This document shows positions 35,212 to 47,200 of a stretch of DNA of 64,000 nt, one piece after another; within the stretch, counting starts at the first letter, position 1; every line of letters begins with the position of its first letter. The notes beneath the pieces are model-generated. The model was not told the DNA's origin, made no database searches, and worked only from the letters and a program-made list of their open reading frames with translations. This stretch comes from Petrosia ficiformis (lineage: Eukaryota; Porifera; Demospongiae; Haplosclerida; Petrosiidae), in assembly GCA_947044365.1 (NCBI GenBank), contig OX345650.1, positions 2,306,673 through 2,370,672 on the forward strand. Reading direction: 5' to 3'. The translations under genes and the position numbers were made by a program.

Positions 35212-36995
35212 ATGGAGGGCTTGGAGGCTAGGTGTCTTGATGCTTTTCGTATTGGTAATAAAGAAGAAGCCCTTCGTCTTCTTAAGGAAGTAAAAGACCC
35301 GAAAAAGCTGAAGGACAGTGGCAGCTCGACTCCACTACACTATGCAGCTGCTAAAGGATGGACAGATGTAGTGGAATTGCTAGTCAGTAAATACGAGTGT
35401 GACGTAAATTGTGTAGATATTGGTAATTGGACTCCAGTATACGAGGCTAGTTTTGGAGGACATTTAGATGTAGTGGAGTGTTTATACAACACTGGAAAAT
35501 GTGATTTATCTATTAAGACTAACAGACGTGAGACTCCATTGGATATAGCAAGTAATAAAGGACATCATGAGATAGTTGAATTCATAACTAAGGTGTGGAC
35601 CACCTCAACATTAACTTGTAAGTGAATTTATGTCCTCTGTCTGTCTGCACGTACATATATTCTAAACAAACCACACCCCTTTGTTGCAGGGATTTGTATT
35701 TTGTATCTGTTTGTCATTGTGTTAGTGTTGTGAAATTGTTTGTGTTAGTATATACATGTATATACATATATACTACATAGTAGAATTTATATATAATATA
35801 ATTATGGAGAAAACGTCTCCCTGTGATTGCTTTGTTTTGTTCAGTATTCAGTACTGAATCATGGCTCACTTCTTACTTTTTAAAGGATTTTGTAGAACGT
35901 TAGGAATATGTTTCAGTTAGAACAGCTATTAGTTCCAGCAGTTGGTAAACTACAGTAGCTTTATTCTGCTGGTCGGCAGAGAGCTCTAGCACATGTTTTA
36001 TAATTTCATACACTGTAAACATCATCCGCTTCATGCTGGTGTGTTGGTTTTGCAATGTGACTCATCGTTGCTAAGCTACAGGTGCCTACATTTCAATACC
36101 TACATTTTTTAAATAACTACATGTATTTGCAATAAAATGGCATAAGGAAGATTTAAATCCTCTTTATCCACAAACTATAATAATCTGTGGGCCATGAGTT
36201 GCACAACAGTTAGCTAAGATATGTTATTACTTTAAAAAACTAATAAAACTGAAATCATGATAGTGCAAGTGATGTGTGTATGTGTGTGTTTACTAACATG
36301 TAAAAACGAGTGTATTTGGTATTATCAAGTGACTTGTGATATATTAATGAATGATAATATAATATAATGATATTCATAACTAATATACTTCATAATGTAT
36401 CGTTAATTCCACAGATCAGTCAACAGTTACTAATATATTAGTAGATAATGAACCTTTAACAGGTAATGAGTCTGTTCTATTGTTGCGGTCATTACCTCTA
36501 TGTACATCATCTAAATATAATATTCATTAATATTACACAATGTATTATACAGTAAGTGATCTTGTACCAGTATTAGAAGCCACTATTCAAGTTACTGACT
36601 GGTATACTCTGGGTCTTAAGCTACGTCTACCTGTTCATGTATTAGACACGATTAGATGTGATGGTTATGATGAGACTGATCGTAAACGTAGAATGATGTT
36701 AAAATGGATGGATACAGGAGTAGCATCTTGGTCCTCTCTTGTGGAAGCTCTAAAGAGTCCCTTAATTAACAAGAAAGGAGTTGCTGAACAGATTACTAAA
36801 GATCATCCTCGTAAGTACATGTATTATACTAACTGTTACCTAATTACATATTATATATTATAATTATGATGTCATAAATGTTATAATATTTGAATATAGT
36901 TATGTAACATCATTCTTCATTTAGGTTTAAAGAAAAGAAGAGATCAACAAGATGATGAGGGTGACAGTAGGAACAAAAGGAGAAAGAGACTCTAG
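35212..36995 (+). CDS. Ankyrin-repeat and death-domain protein, 260 aa
   Basis: Small adaptor-like protein. Exons: 35212-35617, 36415-36462, 36553-36810, 36925-36995 (TAG); all introns are phase 1; sum 783 nt. Residues about 35-130 form three ankyrin repeats (TPLHYAAAKGWTDVVELLV, TPVYEASFGGHLDVVECL, TPLDIASNKGHHEIVEFI). After a short linker, residues about 152-235 form a death domain (DWYTLGLKLRLP, RMMLKWMDTGVASWSSLVEAL). The tail is basic (NKRRKRL), a possible nuclear localisation signal. AATAAA follows at 37032-37037. Ankyrin-death proteins are abundant in sponges and are thought to act in innate immune or apoptotic signalling; no precise partner can be read here. I chose the ATG at 35212 over 35179, which adds MIDRSFTIYVI from the duplicated leader. 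A broken copy of part of exon 1 lies at 38980-39050. Confidence 0.88.
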
Positions 36996-37375
36996 TGTTA
37001 TCATAAGATGTGTTCTCTTGTATTCACATGTAATAAACAGATTATACCTCATATATACACACAATGAATATGCAGAGATTCACTTATAAGTTATAATCCT
37101 AGATCCTGTGATCTTCAGTAGGTGTGGTGCCAAATTATTAACCACACCCATCAAGTATCCGGAAATAAGTTGAAATATTCGAATGATAACATGCTTATGG
37201 CGGCTACCTAGAAGATCGGCTGAAAGATAAACAGTTGGAAGCTGTACTAGCTTAGTACCTTTCTGTCAGGAAGAGATGTTTTTGTTTCACTGCCTACAAT
37301 CTTTAATTTATGAAATTTTGCCCAGTGTTTTTGATTTATTGAAAGGTAAGCATATATTATGTGTAATAGTTGATA

Positions 37376-38001
37376 AATATATTTATTAAACAATGTTTAC
37401 CATAGAAACAACGAATCCCATACATTTTCAATTAGACATTCAAATCACGCACTATGATAATATTTTACCGTATTGTACTGGACCGTATTGTATTGTACTG
37501 GACTCGCGTGACCGGAAGTTTATTGTACAGAAAATCACCTGACCGGATGTTTTATTTTACAGCGTGTCGCATGTTGCTAAGTAAAAATTGTGTAGAAAGA
37601 GATTACTCTATAATCTCTTCAGTTTTGACGATGGTCAAGTTAGTAAACATGAGTTGTGATAAAATTCTAAATGAGGTAAGTTTTGTGTATGATAAAATGT
37701 GAAAATAGAGAGGTTTTTATATGTTCAGTGCTGAAAGTCTCTTCGATTTGGAGGTTGCCCGAGATAGCTACTGGATTGGGATTTAGCTTGTAAATGCTTC
37801 AAGATGACCATCTTTATCATGATAGTTTGAATAATAAAGCATTGCTAAGTAATAATAGGCAAAAACAAGCATGATTTGATAAATTTATTATCGCACAGAT
37901 ACCCGGGAAATATTACTCGTTGGATACAGCGTGCCACTCGTCCTTCGGACTCGTGGCAACGCTGTATCCAACTCTTAATATTTCCCGGTATCTGTGCGAT
38001 A

Positions 38002-38034
<33 letters not shown>

Positions 38035-38044
38035 ATATATATAT
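37376..38044 (+). repeat. Duplicated unit with mini-exon, hairpin and (TA)n tail, copy 2
   Basis: Second copy of the unit at 31722-32330. The 15-codon mini-exon is at 37631-37675 (MVKLVNMSCDKILNE) with the same GTAAGT donor, and the hairpin is at 37889-38001. Relative to copy 1 it has an expanded CCGTATTGTACTGGA stretch near 37470-37500 and an inserted CTATAATCTCTTC near 37608-37620. The mini-exon frame is kept, with one Asn/Ser difference. Confidence 0.85.
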
Positions 38045-38355
38045 ATGCTTCAGTTATTACAATAATAAGCTAAATTTATTTCAATTTATATTAATATACA
38101 TGATATATTTCATTAGGTAGTATATATAGTGGTTCAGCAATTACCACTTGAGTAGATGAAACAAGTGATGAGGACAGGGAAGAATAGCTCTTTCTGGCTA
38201 TATGCTTCACATTTCCTATTGTCCAAGGAGAATCAATATATAGTTATAGTTTTATCACCAGATGGATAACTAACTTTCACCTATTTAAATATTAAAAAAT
38301 AGAAATTTTGCAATGTAATTAACAATACTTATGGAAACTTCACCAACTTCAGTAT

Positions 38356-38619
38356 TTAACCTCTTCCTTTACTTTTATATGGTATGGCTTTTACTGGAGT
38401 AGTATCACCCTCAGCAATGTATTTACTGCTGGATGATCCTGGCTCACTTGAACCACTAACTCTCTTCCTTCCAGCACCTGGTAATACACGTCTCCCGATA
38501 CACTGAAGCAACTCCATTCTCTCCCTTTCTGCTTTTTCTATTAGGTCAGGTAGACTATCCACACGATCCTTACACTTGTGGCAAATGTAGGATTGTGTTC
38601 CACGATTTTGATTCTTGTG
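38356..38619 (-). pseudogene. Isolated terminal exon with zinc-knuckle-like CxxC
   Basis: On the minus strand an acceptor (CATTATAG, exon from 38619) opens an 87-codon frame to a TAG near 38356. It encodes YICHKCKDRVDSLPDLIEKA followed by an acidic-basic helix (ERERMELLQCI) and a Ser/Gly-rich tail. The CxxC followed by a helix resembles the zinc-binding segment of transposon-domesticated proteins, but I cannot name it. I could not join upstream exons with confidence, so it may be a gene remnant. The broken ankyrin fragment lies upstream of it on the same strand. Confidence 0.35.
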
Positions 38620-38979
38620 CTATAATGCTCCACACAAAACTGATCTAATACTTCTTTGTTGTTAGTTCCAACAGCTTCCTTCTCTTTACTTTAAGGGTTT
38701 CATGATCTAAATTAACTACACAAGGCAAACATTATCCATCATAACACTGTCAGAAATGAACGTGCTACTAAAGTACATGTGGACAGTCACACCTAGTCAC
38801 TGCCTAGTGGCACTTGGCAGATACTTATCGCCAACCAATTTTCGGTAGTAATCAGAACAAATTGATATATAATTAGTTCACCAGACCCTTCCTCCGTAGA
38901 TTGGGACTGGTTACGCAAGACCGATTACTAATATCTCTACAATTTACATCACACTTATATTTACTACATTTGTGCATTC

Positions 38980-39050
38980 TTTAGCAGCTGCATAGTGGAG
39001 TCGAGTCGCCACTGTCCTTCACCTCTCTCGGGTCTTTTACTTCCTTAACC
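38980..39050 (-). pseudogene. Broken copy of ankyrin exon 1
   Basis: The minus strand matches about 70 bp of the ankyrin-death gene exon (35282-35353), including AAGGAAGTAAAAGACCCG and GAAGGACAGTGGC. About five bases are missing around the HYAA codons, which shifts the frame into a stop. It is therefore a non-functional duplicate in opposite orientation. Confidence 0.75.
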
Positions 39051-39059
39051 AGGAAGCCA

Positions 39060-39943
39060 CTAGTACCCTAATTAATAAATGTAAACAAGTAAGAGAAATA
39101 AACAATAACAAAATTGGCTTTTAATAATATAAAAATATTATAATTATGAGAAAATGAATTAGAATTGTAACTAGATCAACTCAGAGACTCACGAATACGA
39201 CTCTTTCAAAACTTTGTTCATCACTGAAGTGACCAGTTGTTTTGTACAAAACCTTTAACTAAAATGTGCAATTACCTACTGATGAATTCTTCGTCTTATT
39301 GTCTTTGGTGACACAAGCAGTATTCATGCTATGTCTGAAATATAAGAAAAATCACTGAACAGTCTTCCTCGATGCCTAGTTACATTCACCAACAAGTATG
39401 TCTTCTCCTAAACTACGTGTTGTGACCACACTTCAAAAACCTCTTCAAGTACACTTACTTCAACAAAATCATCATCGTAATGTGACAATGGCACTTCAGC
39501 CATTTTTTATTCATTCTATATATATTTCTATGGAACTTATTGTCATACTGAATACTGTTAAAACTAAATCACTTATTAGTTTTAAACATAAACGTTTACT
39601 GAATTATATCTTTTTTTTGTTGTGTTGTTGTCTGTCACTTGTTTTGTTAGGGGAGTACAACATTGTATATAATAGGATAACCTACTATATAATACCCTAT
39701 CCTTTTGGAGTTGATAATTATTTTGCAGAAAAGTGTTTCTTTTAAAGTCCCCCCAGTTTTTGATAAGCAGGGGCTAAGGGGGCACTACATGTAGAGTACA
39801 TGTACATAAGGATAAAACCGACAATTTAGACTTGAACAGCTCAGTTTATAGACGTTAATGAACAAATGAAAAAACAATAAAAGTTAAAGTAATCTCCATG
39901 TTTCTTTTGAAATAAATTTTCTTTTATTCATAGACAATTAACT

Positions 39944-39976
<33 letters not shown>

Positions 39977-40265
39977 CCATTCAAAAACATCTTCCATCAC
40001 CTATGGTAAGGAGTTCACTTACAAACTACATGTAGGTATTCAAATATTCATGTACCTATAATTATACTTATCCAATCTAAAATGTAATTTACCTGTATAA
40101 CTACACTATACCAATAAGACATTTACTTTTCATGTACAAATTTTATATGAAAAAAAAATAAGCGCATCTTAAGAAAAAGTCCACTATTGTGTAACTTAAT
40201 TCCTATTGTTCATTCAATTTATAAAACTAAACATGTTCGTAGTTCTTCTAGAACCTAAACACAAT
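39060..40265. other. Intergenic, no gene recognised
   Basis: AT-rich. It holds a 115-codon open frame at 39398-39745 (+) of low-complexity hydrophobic composition that I do not believe, and a (CA)n run at 39946-39974. The 3' end of the PDIA4 transcript should fall in its last part. Confidence 0.5.
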
Positions 40266-41207
40266 TCATAGTTCTTCTTTACTATCCTTCTTGTATTTTG
40301 AAGGTCGAATATCTCCCTGCCGTCGTAACCATAATAACAGGTCCAAATCATCTTCTGGGGTGGGATCAATCCTTAGTAAGTCTTCTTCACCCTTTGATTG
40401 CTTCGGAGAGAAAAAAAATGTTGGCAATTGATCAAACTTAAACATTGTCATAGGGATATCATTGAGATCCACATTGATCTCACCGAATACAATATCCTTA
40501 TTATCATGGAACTTTTTAGCTGCCTTTGGGTACCATTCAGCAGCTTCTTTGCATTCTAATATAGCTGGAATACAAATCAGTATAATAACATTCTTAGTGG
40601 GATCATATACAATCTTTTCAAATGTCAGTCCAACAACTGTGCGTACTGGTCCAGCACCCTTTCTAGGTGGCGGTTCAGAACTGAAGTATAGTTCTAATTC
40701 ATTGTTAAAGAAAGCATCAAGAAATTCTGTCAGTGAATCTTTAGAAAGTTCATCAGTTAATCGATATTTCTTAGGACCTGGAGCAAATAATCCAACAGCT
40801 ACATCTTCTCCCCAGTCAGCAAATCCTAATGCTCTGATGTCATTAGGAAAGTCGTCTTCATTAGCAATGGCAAACACAAGATCTCTGTCATTGTAATTAA
40901 CAGCCACATCTGCTATTAGTGTGTGCCAATACTTGGTGTCTGGTGAGTAAAAAACAACTTGTTTATACAGTTATTATCAAAATGCATCAATAAAATTGTG
41001 TTTGAGTGAAAATCATTACAGGTACTAGCTGAAAGTCAATGGGGTGTTGCCTCATGTAACCTAGCATGAAATATCAGCTTGGTCTACTCCATGCATTTTA
41101 CAAATGTATGTCCCGTAGTGTTATTTGTACCTTGACTGGGATATGCTTCATGGAACCTAGAGCCTTTAATTGGACTATATATGGTATATACTATTCTAAG
41201 CAGTGCA

Positions 41208-41245
<38 letters not shown>

Positions 41246-44200
41246 TTAGAGGGTGTGGTTTCTACTGTATATTTTAGTATATTACCACATCATTCTGGTG
41301 GGTTCGATAATCACGCTAATGTTTATTTAAAGAAGGGACTCCAAAAACTTTAGGATGAACTCTCTCATATATATGATCATGATAAAACTCATGTTATAAG
41401 AATGTCATTTGGGTAAGACAGGAATTTAGCACACAGAATATCCAAATGACAGGAATTTAGCACACAGAATATCCAAATGACAGGAATTTAGCACACAGAA
41501 TATCCAAAGACACCAAATTATAGCTTGAATGACTTAGGTTCAGCACAATTATATAATTGAACATATCACACACTGTTCACAAAAGAAAGTGGTCAGACAA
41601 GTATATTGATGTGCAACACATATCGATATATCAAAATTTTCATTCAATATTGTGATAAAATATTTGCTTTTGGGTGTATCAATAATACACTAGTGTGGGC
41701 AGTTTAGTAAACCTGGTTTTTATAATTATTATTTCAAATATTGTAATGCTATATCATATTGTGATATTTGAGCAATACACATCCCTAGACAAGTATATTA
41801 CACCGCAAGATACAACAGTACCCATTACTATGAAATTGATCAAAACTAAGTCACAACTTACTTTTTCTATTTTCAAAATTCCAATCCACCTCATAATAAG
41901 CCACAAGTAAAGGTCGATGTTTATAAGCTCTTAAAAAGTTTTCTTGGGTTATCTGACCAACAAGTGGTCTACTGGCTTGTAGATATGTATCAACTAACGA
42001 TTCAGCAGTTTCTTCTACTATATCTGGAATCAGTGAATAGCCTTTCTCGTATTTTGATACAAGATGATGTGGATGAAATACAACAACAGAGTTTAATGGA
42101 AAGGATGAATGATTTGCAATAGCATCATCAATGGTGTGTCCCAAACGAAGGTCTTGTCGTGCCAAATTACCAGATTCAGTGAACGTGTCTATGACTGATG
42201 TACTTGTATCTGCTGAAAAGAACCCAATAGCAACTACCTCATCAGGTGACTGAATGAACTCTTTCAAAACATCTGTACTATCCAAATATACAGAAGCAGG
42301 ACCAGCTTCTTTCCTCATAAATGAAACAATATCTATTATGAAAAATTTAAGTTTTCCTTCATGCAATTAAAAAACACATTATATATAGTAATAACATGTA
42401 AAAATACATAATGCTCAATACCTGTGATACAATCCTAAAAATGCCTATAAACCTAATATACATTGTGTAATTCTTATAACATACCATACCATATAAATAC
42501 AACATCATTCCATGGTTCCTCATATGAAGAAGAAACCCAATACAGTATATGTCAATAAAGTCACCATACAGTAACAGTAATTACCTTAGTACTGTCAGTA
42601 TACATATAGTAAAGTAATTACTGTCTCACTATAGTAATTACTATACTATAGTGAAATATGTATAGTAACTACTGTCTCGCTACTGTGGTGCTGAATTGAC
42701 ATGTACAGCAATTACTGTTAAAACTATTATTGAACTGCTGTACTTTGAAAATGAAACTATAGAGTAATTACTGTACTGTATAGTAACTTTTTATTGATAT
42801 ATACTGTAGCTGTATGTACATACAGAGACATAGTTACACCATTTATCATACCATCTTCATCACTCATTGGTCCAGTATAATTATAAACCTTTCCATATCT
42901 GAACATCAACAACAAAGGATAATTATGTTGTCCAAATTTCTTTGCAGTGTCCATATTACTAGGCACATCAACAGATCCAAACAATACAGGAGGATCATTC
43001 TTTACTAGTTTCCTGGCTGCTGCTGCAAAGATTGGTTCAAGTTTCTTGCATTGCAGACATCTGTGCACATAGTAATGATGAGAATACTGAAGCAGTTCAG
43101 ATTTGTGTTTGTATTAAATTCAATAGGTGACTTCTTTGAAACTTTTAATTTTTAACAAAAATGATGTGAATCATATTATTTGGCAACCCAATAATCATTT
43201 ATAGCAAATACAGATGTAGTAGTAATGTTACAATATCTACGAAGACTTTTATCTGTTTATTGTGATTATTTTATATAGCAGCTTTTGTCATAATTATTGC
43301 GTAATAAATATTAGGGCTTAGACGGTTAATCGATTAATCGATTAATCAATCGATGTTGAAAATTCTTCTGATTATCGATTATAAGTCTGTGATATTCAAT
43401 TATGCTAATTATTCCAGAAGACATACTTTTCATGCATGTGACGGCAAGTAATGTACACTATGGAAGTGAAAGGAAGCCTTTTTGATCATCAAATGGGAGG
43501 GGTTTCCTGTATTAATTGACTTAATTGGCCTAATTACTTCCGCTGATTTTAATCGATTATCAATTGACTTGAAGTTAGTGATAATCAATTTCAGAATCTC
43601 AGCCAATTCCCAGCCCTACTGAGAATCAATCCACAAAACAGTACCTACTTTCCATGGCTAACATGAAAAGTGAAAACACTCTCAAAATGTGTTTCAGGAG
43701 AAGATAAAACTTATTAACCAAATCAAAAATATATTATATATAGTAATGAGCAATATCCATTTTTTATATTTCTGTTGATTTTGGGTTAGCCCACTGTGTT
43801 TCGAAGCCTTAAATTATACATGTATACCAATCTATACAGGCTTTTAAATTATGATGACGAGTTTAATGTTCAGAGCTTACTCATTGACAAAGAAATCCAC
43901 CAGAATAAGTTCCGTGCTACCAGTTATCTGATCAAAGTTGTCATTGTTTAATTCAAGAACAGGATTTTCAGACAACCATTTAGTTTCCTTCTGTTTCAGA
44001 AAGTACTCAATCATAGCTGTTAAATGAAAATAGATATGAATATTCATTCAAAAGTAAATACATTTATTCATCAGAAAAGGTGTATCTGCAATACTGATAC
44101 ACTGATAATCAGATCAGTAATCTATATCGGTCATTCTCAAGTATTGGTATTAGTTATTTCCGAAAGATGTAACTAATTTTGTAATCAATGTACTAACAAT

Positions 44201-47200
44201 AATGATTATAGTATCTTTATGATAATCATATTCAGAAAAATGCTCATTTTCATGGAAAGAATCAGAAACCAGAAGGTACATGTACATGTATATTAGATAT
44301 TTCAAGTGATTCTTTGAGTGGCTGTAACTTGTTTATCATAATCCAAATAAAAAAGTTATAATAATGAGAATGTAACTCTGTCGTGCTACAAGGTTTTAAA
44401 GAAATAAAAATGAGAGTACAATCATAATACTGAACTATAATTACAGTATTATACAGCAAGTGAGCTAAAGTCTGTTCACATTTATGATGTCGTCAAAATT
44501 AGGATGAAATGACTTTATATGATGTTTAGACAGCAGGTTTAAAGATAGTTAACAGTTGGGGAGGGGCCGCTCCTTTGGCCGCATGCACGCATGCGCAGAG
44601 GACCAAGCAACTGCCTTGTGCAAGGAAAGATTATCGAGTCTACTCTCTCCATTCACCAGTTTTCCCTTCACCCCCCACCCTCAATTGTATTTGTCACCTC
44701 ATTTTTGTTGTTCTACGGTTTATTTACATGTGATGTTTGTGTTGTGTGTTGTGTACTGTTTAGTAGTTATTTCCAATTTCCGCTCCTTTCAGGAGTGGGA
44801 CATTCGCTTGGGCATGTCGGGTGCTGACATACGCTCCCCTATCTAAATGTAGGTGTGGGCTTGCTGGGGATGCCTGCCATTTATTGGACATGGCTAGGGG
44901 GGTGTGACTGAGTGGGGTCATGCTACCTCTGAGTTTAGCAGCATGGTACCCTCATCCTAGTGATGCTAATTTGCTAGGGGTACTGACTCTGCTGGTCCAA
45001 GCACGGTACCCTCATCCTAGCGATGCTAAAGTGGCTAGGGGTACTCTAAAACATGCTTTGCTGTGTTACATACATGTAATAGTCAATGACATAGGGAAGT
45101 GGCCCTTGCGATATTACCAACCTCTTTTTCTGGTTATGTGTTGTAACCGGAGAACTCAGCTTAGCTTATTGTATATCTGATTCCCCAAATGTTAAGTAAT
45201 ATAATATAGCTAAGTAAAGGTCGTTCACGTTCACCTTGACCTCAGAAAAATGTCTTTAGCTTTAGTTTGGAATGATTGACAATCTTTTTACCTGCACCAT
45301 TTTGATTTAATTATCCTTCCCATTATTGTCAAATTTCAATCCATGACTTCACTATAGAGTTACATTATAAACCTTAAGGCATTAAAGTCAGTGTACCAAC
45401 TGTAAAAGCTATTTTTTCACGACAAATATTTTGATTAGAGTGGAAATAGTACACATCTATAGTCTGTACACACATGTTAATTATAACAATAATTCAAACG
45501 TTGATCAATTATCATGCAGTAATATATACAGTATATGGCAATAAAAAGTCACCATACAGTACAGTAATTACTCAGTACTTTCATTATCACAAACAGTAGT
45601 TTCAGTTCAACAGTAGTTTTAACAGTAATTGGTGTACTGTCAATTGAACACCACAGTAGTAAGAGAGTAATTGTTGTACCGTACTAAGGTAATTACTGTT
45701 ACTGTATGGTGACATTTTATTGACATATACTGTATGTAATTCACATTTATACCTTCAGCTCCAGCACGCCCCATTGGTCCATCATACTTAAATGACAATC
45801 CTTTCTTGAATGTTAGGATGTATGGAAGAGATTGGATATCAAATCTAGTCTTCAATTTCTTCTCTGATTCAATATTCACTTTAGCCATTTTAATTCCATG
45901 AGGTTTAAGCTGTCTAGATACCTCCTCAAATGTTGGCTCCAATTCATAACAGAACACACACCTATTCAGGAAATGTACTCAACAGTAGTTGAATATAGCA
46001 ATGTGAGAATAATACTGTGTACTTGGGGTATTTTCACCAATTCCTTATTGCTTATGCAAGGCTATAGCACTAACTGGTAGGGGCTCAGCTTAGAAGTCAA
46101 ATTATTCATAGTGAATTGATTGAATCATTATTGCCTGTGTGGCTATATTTTCCTTCTTAATTTGATATTGGACAGGGGGTGAAGTGGTGGATGGTCCCAG
46201 GACTCAGCTATGCAATAATCCCTGAACATTCTCTTATTTATAATACGCAGAATTGCAGGAATGAGAGAATTGGAAACAAAGGAAACTGAAAAAGTCAGGA
46301 ATCCAACTAGGGATTCAACCCAGGACCTTCTGATATCTAGCCACTGGACTCCTTGAAGGCAAATAAGTATAGGAATGTACTACTCCCAAAGCTAGCTGTT
46401 TCTAACTCTCCCAAAGACCTAACTGGCTTAAGTAGTATTCTAACCAGCAGAACCAAAGCTCTTAGGGATCTCTTCACCAACAGTCACTGACAAGGGTGCA
46501 GTCAGATACCTTTTCATACATGGCTAGAAAGACCACAGAAAGACCATGGACTCCTTCTTAATTTATTGCAAAATTACTTACATGACTGACTTAAGGAGAA
46601 AATCACAACCTAAAGTACAGTATATGTCAATAAAATGTCATCATACAGCAACAGTAATTACCTTAGTTCTACTGCTAGTACGGTACACTAATTACTCTCT
46701 TTCTACTGTGGTGTTCAATTGACAGTACACCAATTACTGTTAAAACTACTGTTGAGTGTGATAATGAAACTACTGAGTAATAACTGTACTGTATGGTGAC
46801 TTTTTATTAAATGTTTTGAATAATTGGAAACAAGATAATTGTACTAATAATTTTTTGTTTTTCTATGCATGTAGTAAGATAAACAGGATTGTGGTATTTA
46901 TAGAAAAAAAAACGCTTGGATGTTTATGAAACATGGTACTTACACATACACCATTAACAGCTTTTGTGGTTTTCTGTTTTAGTATGATAATAATGACCAC
47001 TTTTAGTTATAATTATAGTATGACTAGCTTATCAAACTTTAGTTTAGTTATATATAGTAATTAACCAAAGTTATAGTTACTTCTACAGACTTGTAATTTA
47101 GTTATAGTTTAGTTAACTAAAGTCATAATGCCTTACTAAAAGGGGTTTTAGTTATAGTTAACTAAAACAACACTATTTTATACATGTGACATTAAGCTTA

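Noticed and set aside
39398..39745. 115-codon plus-strand open frame
   Set aside because: Low-complexity hydrophobic composition, no recognisable domain, no splice or repeat support.
40462..40896. 144-codon plus-strand open frame
   Set aside because: Antisense shadow of the well-supported last PDIA4 exon.
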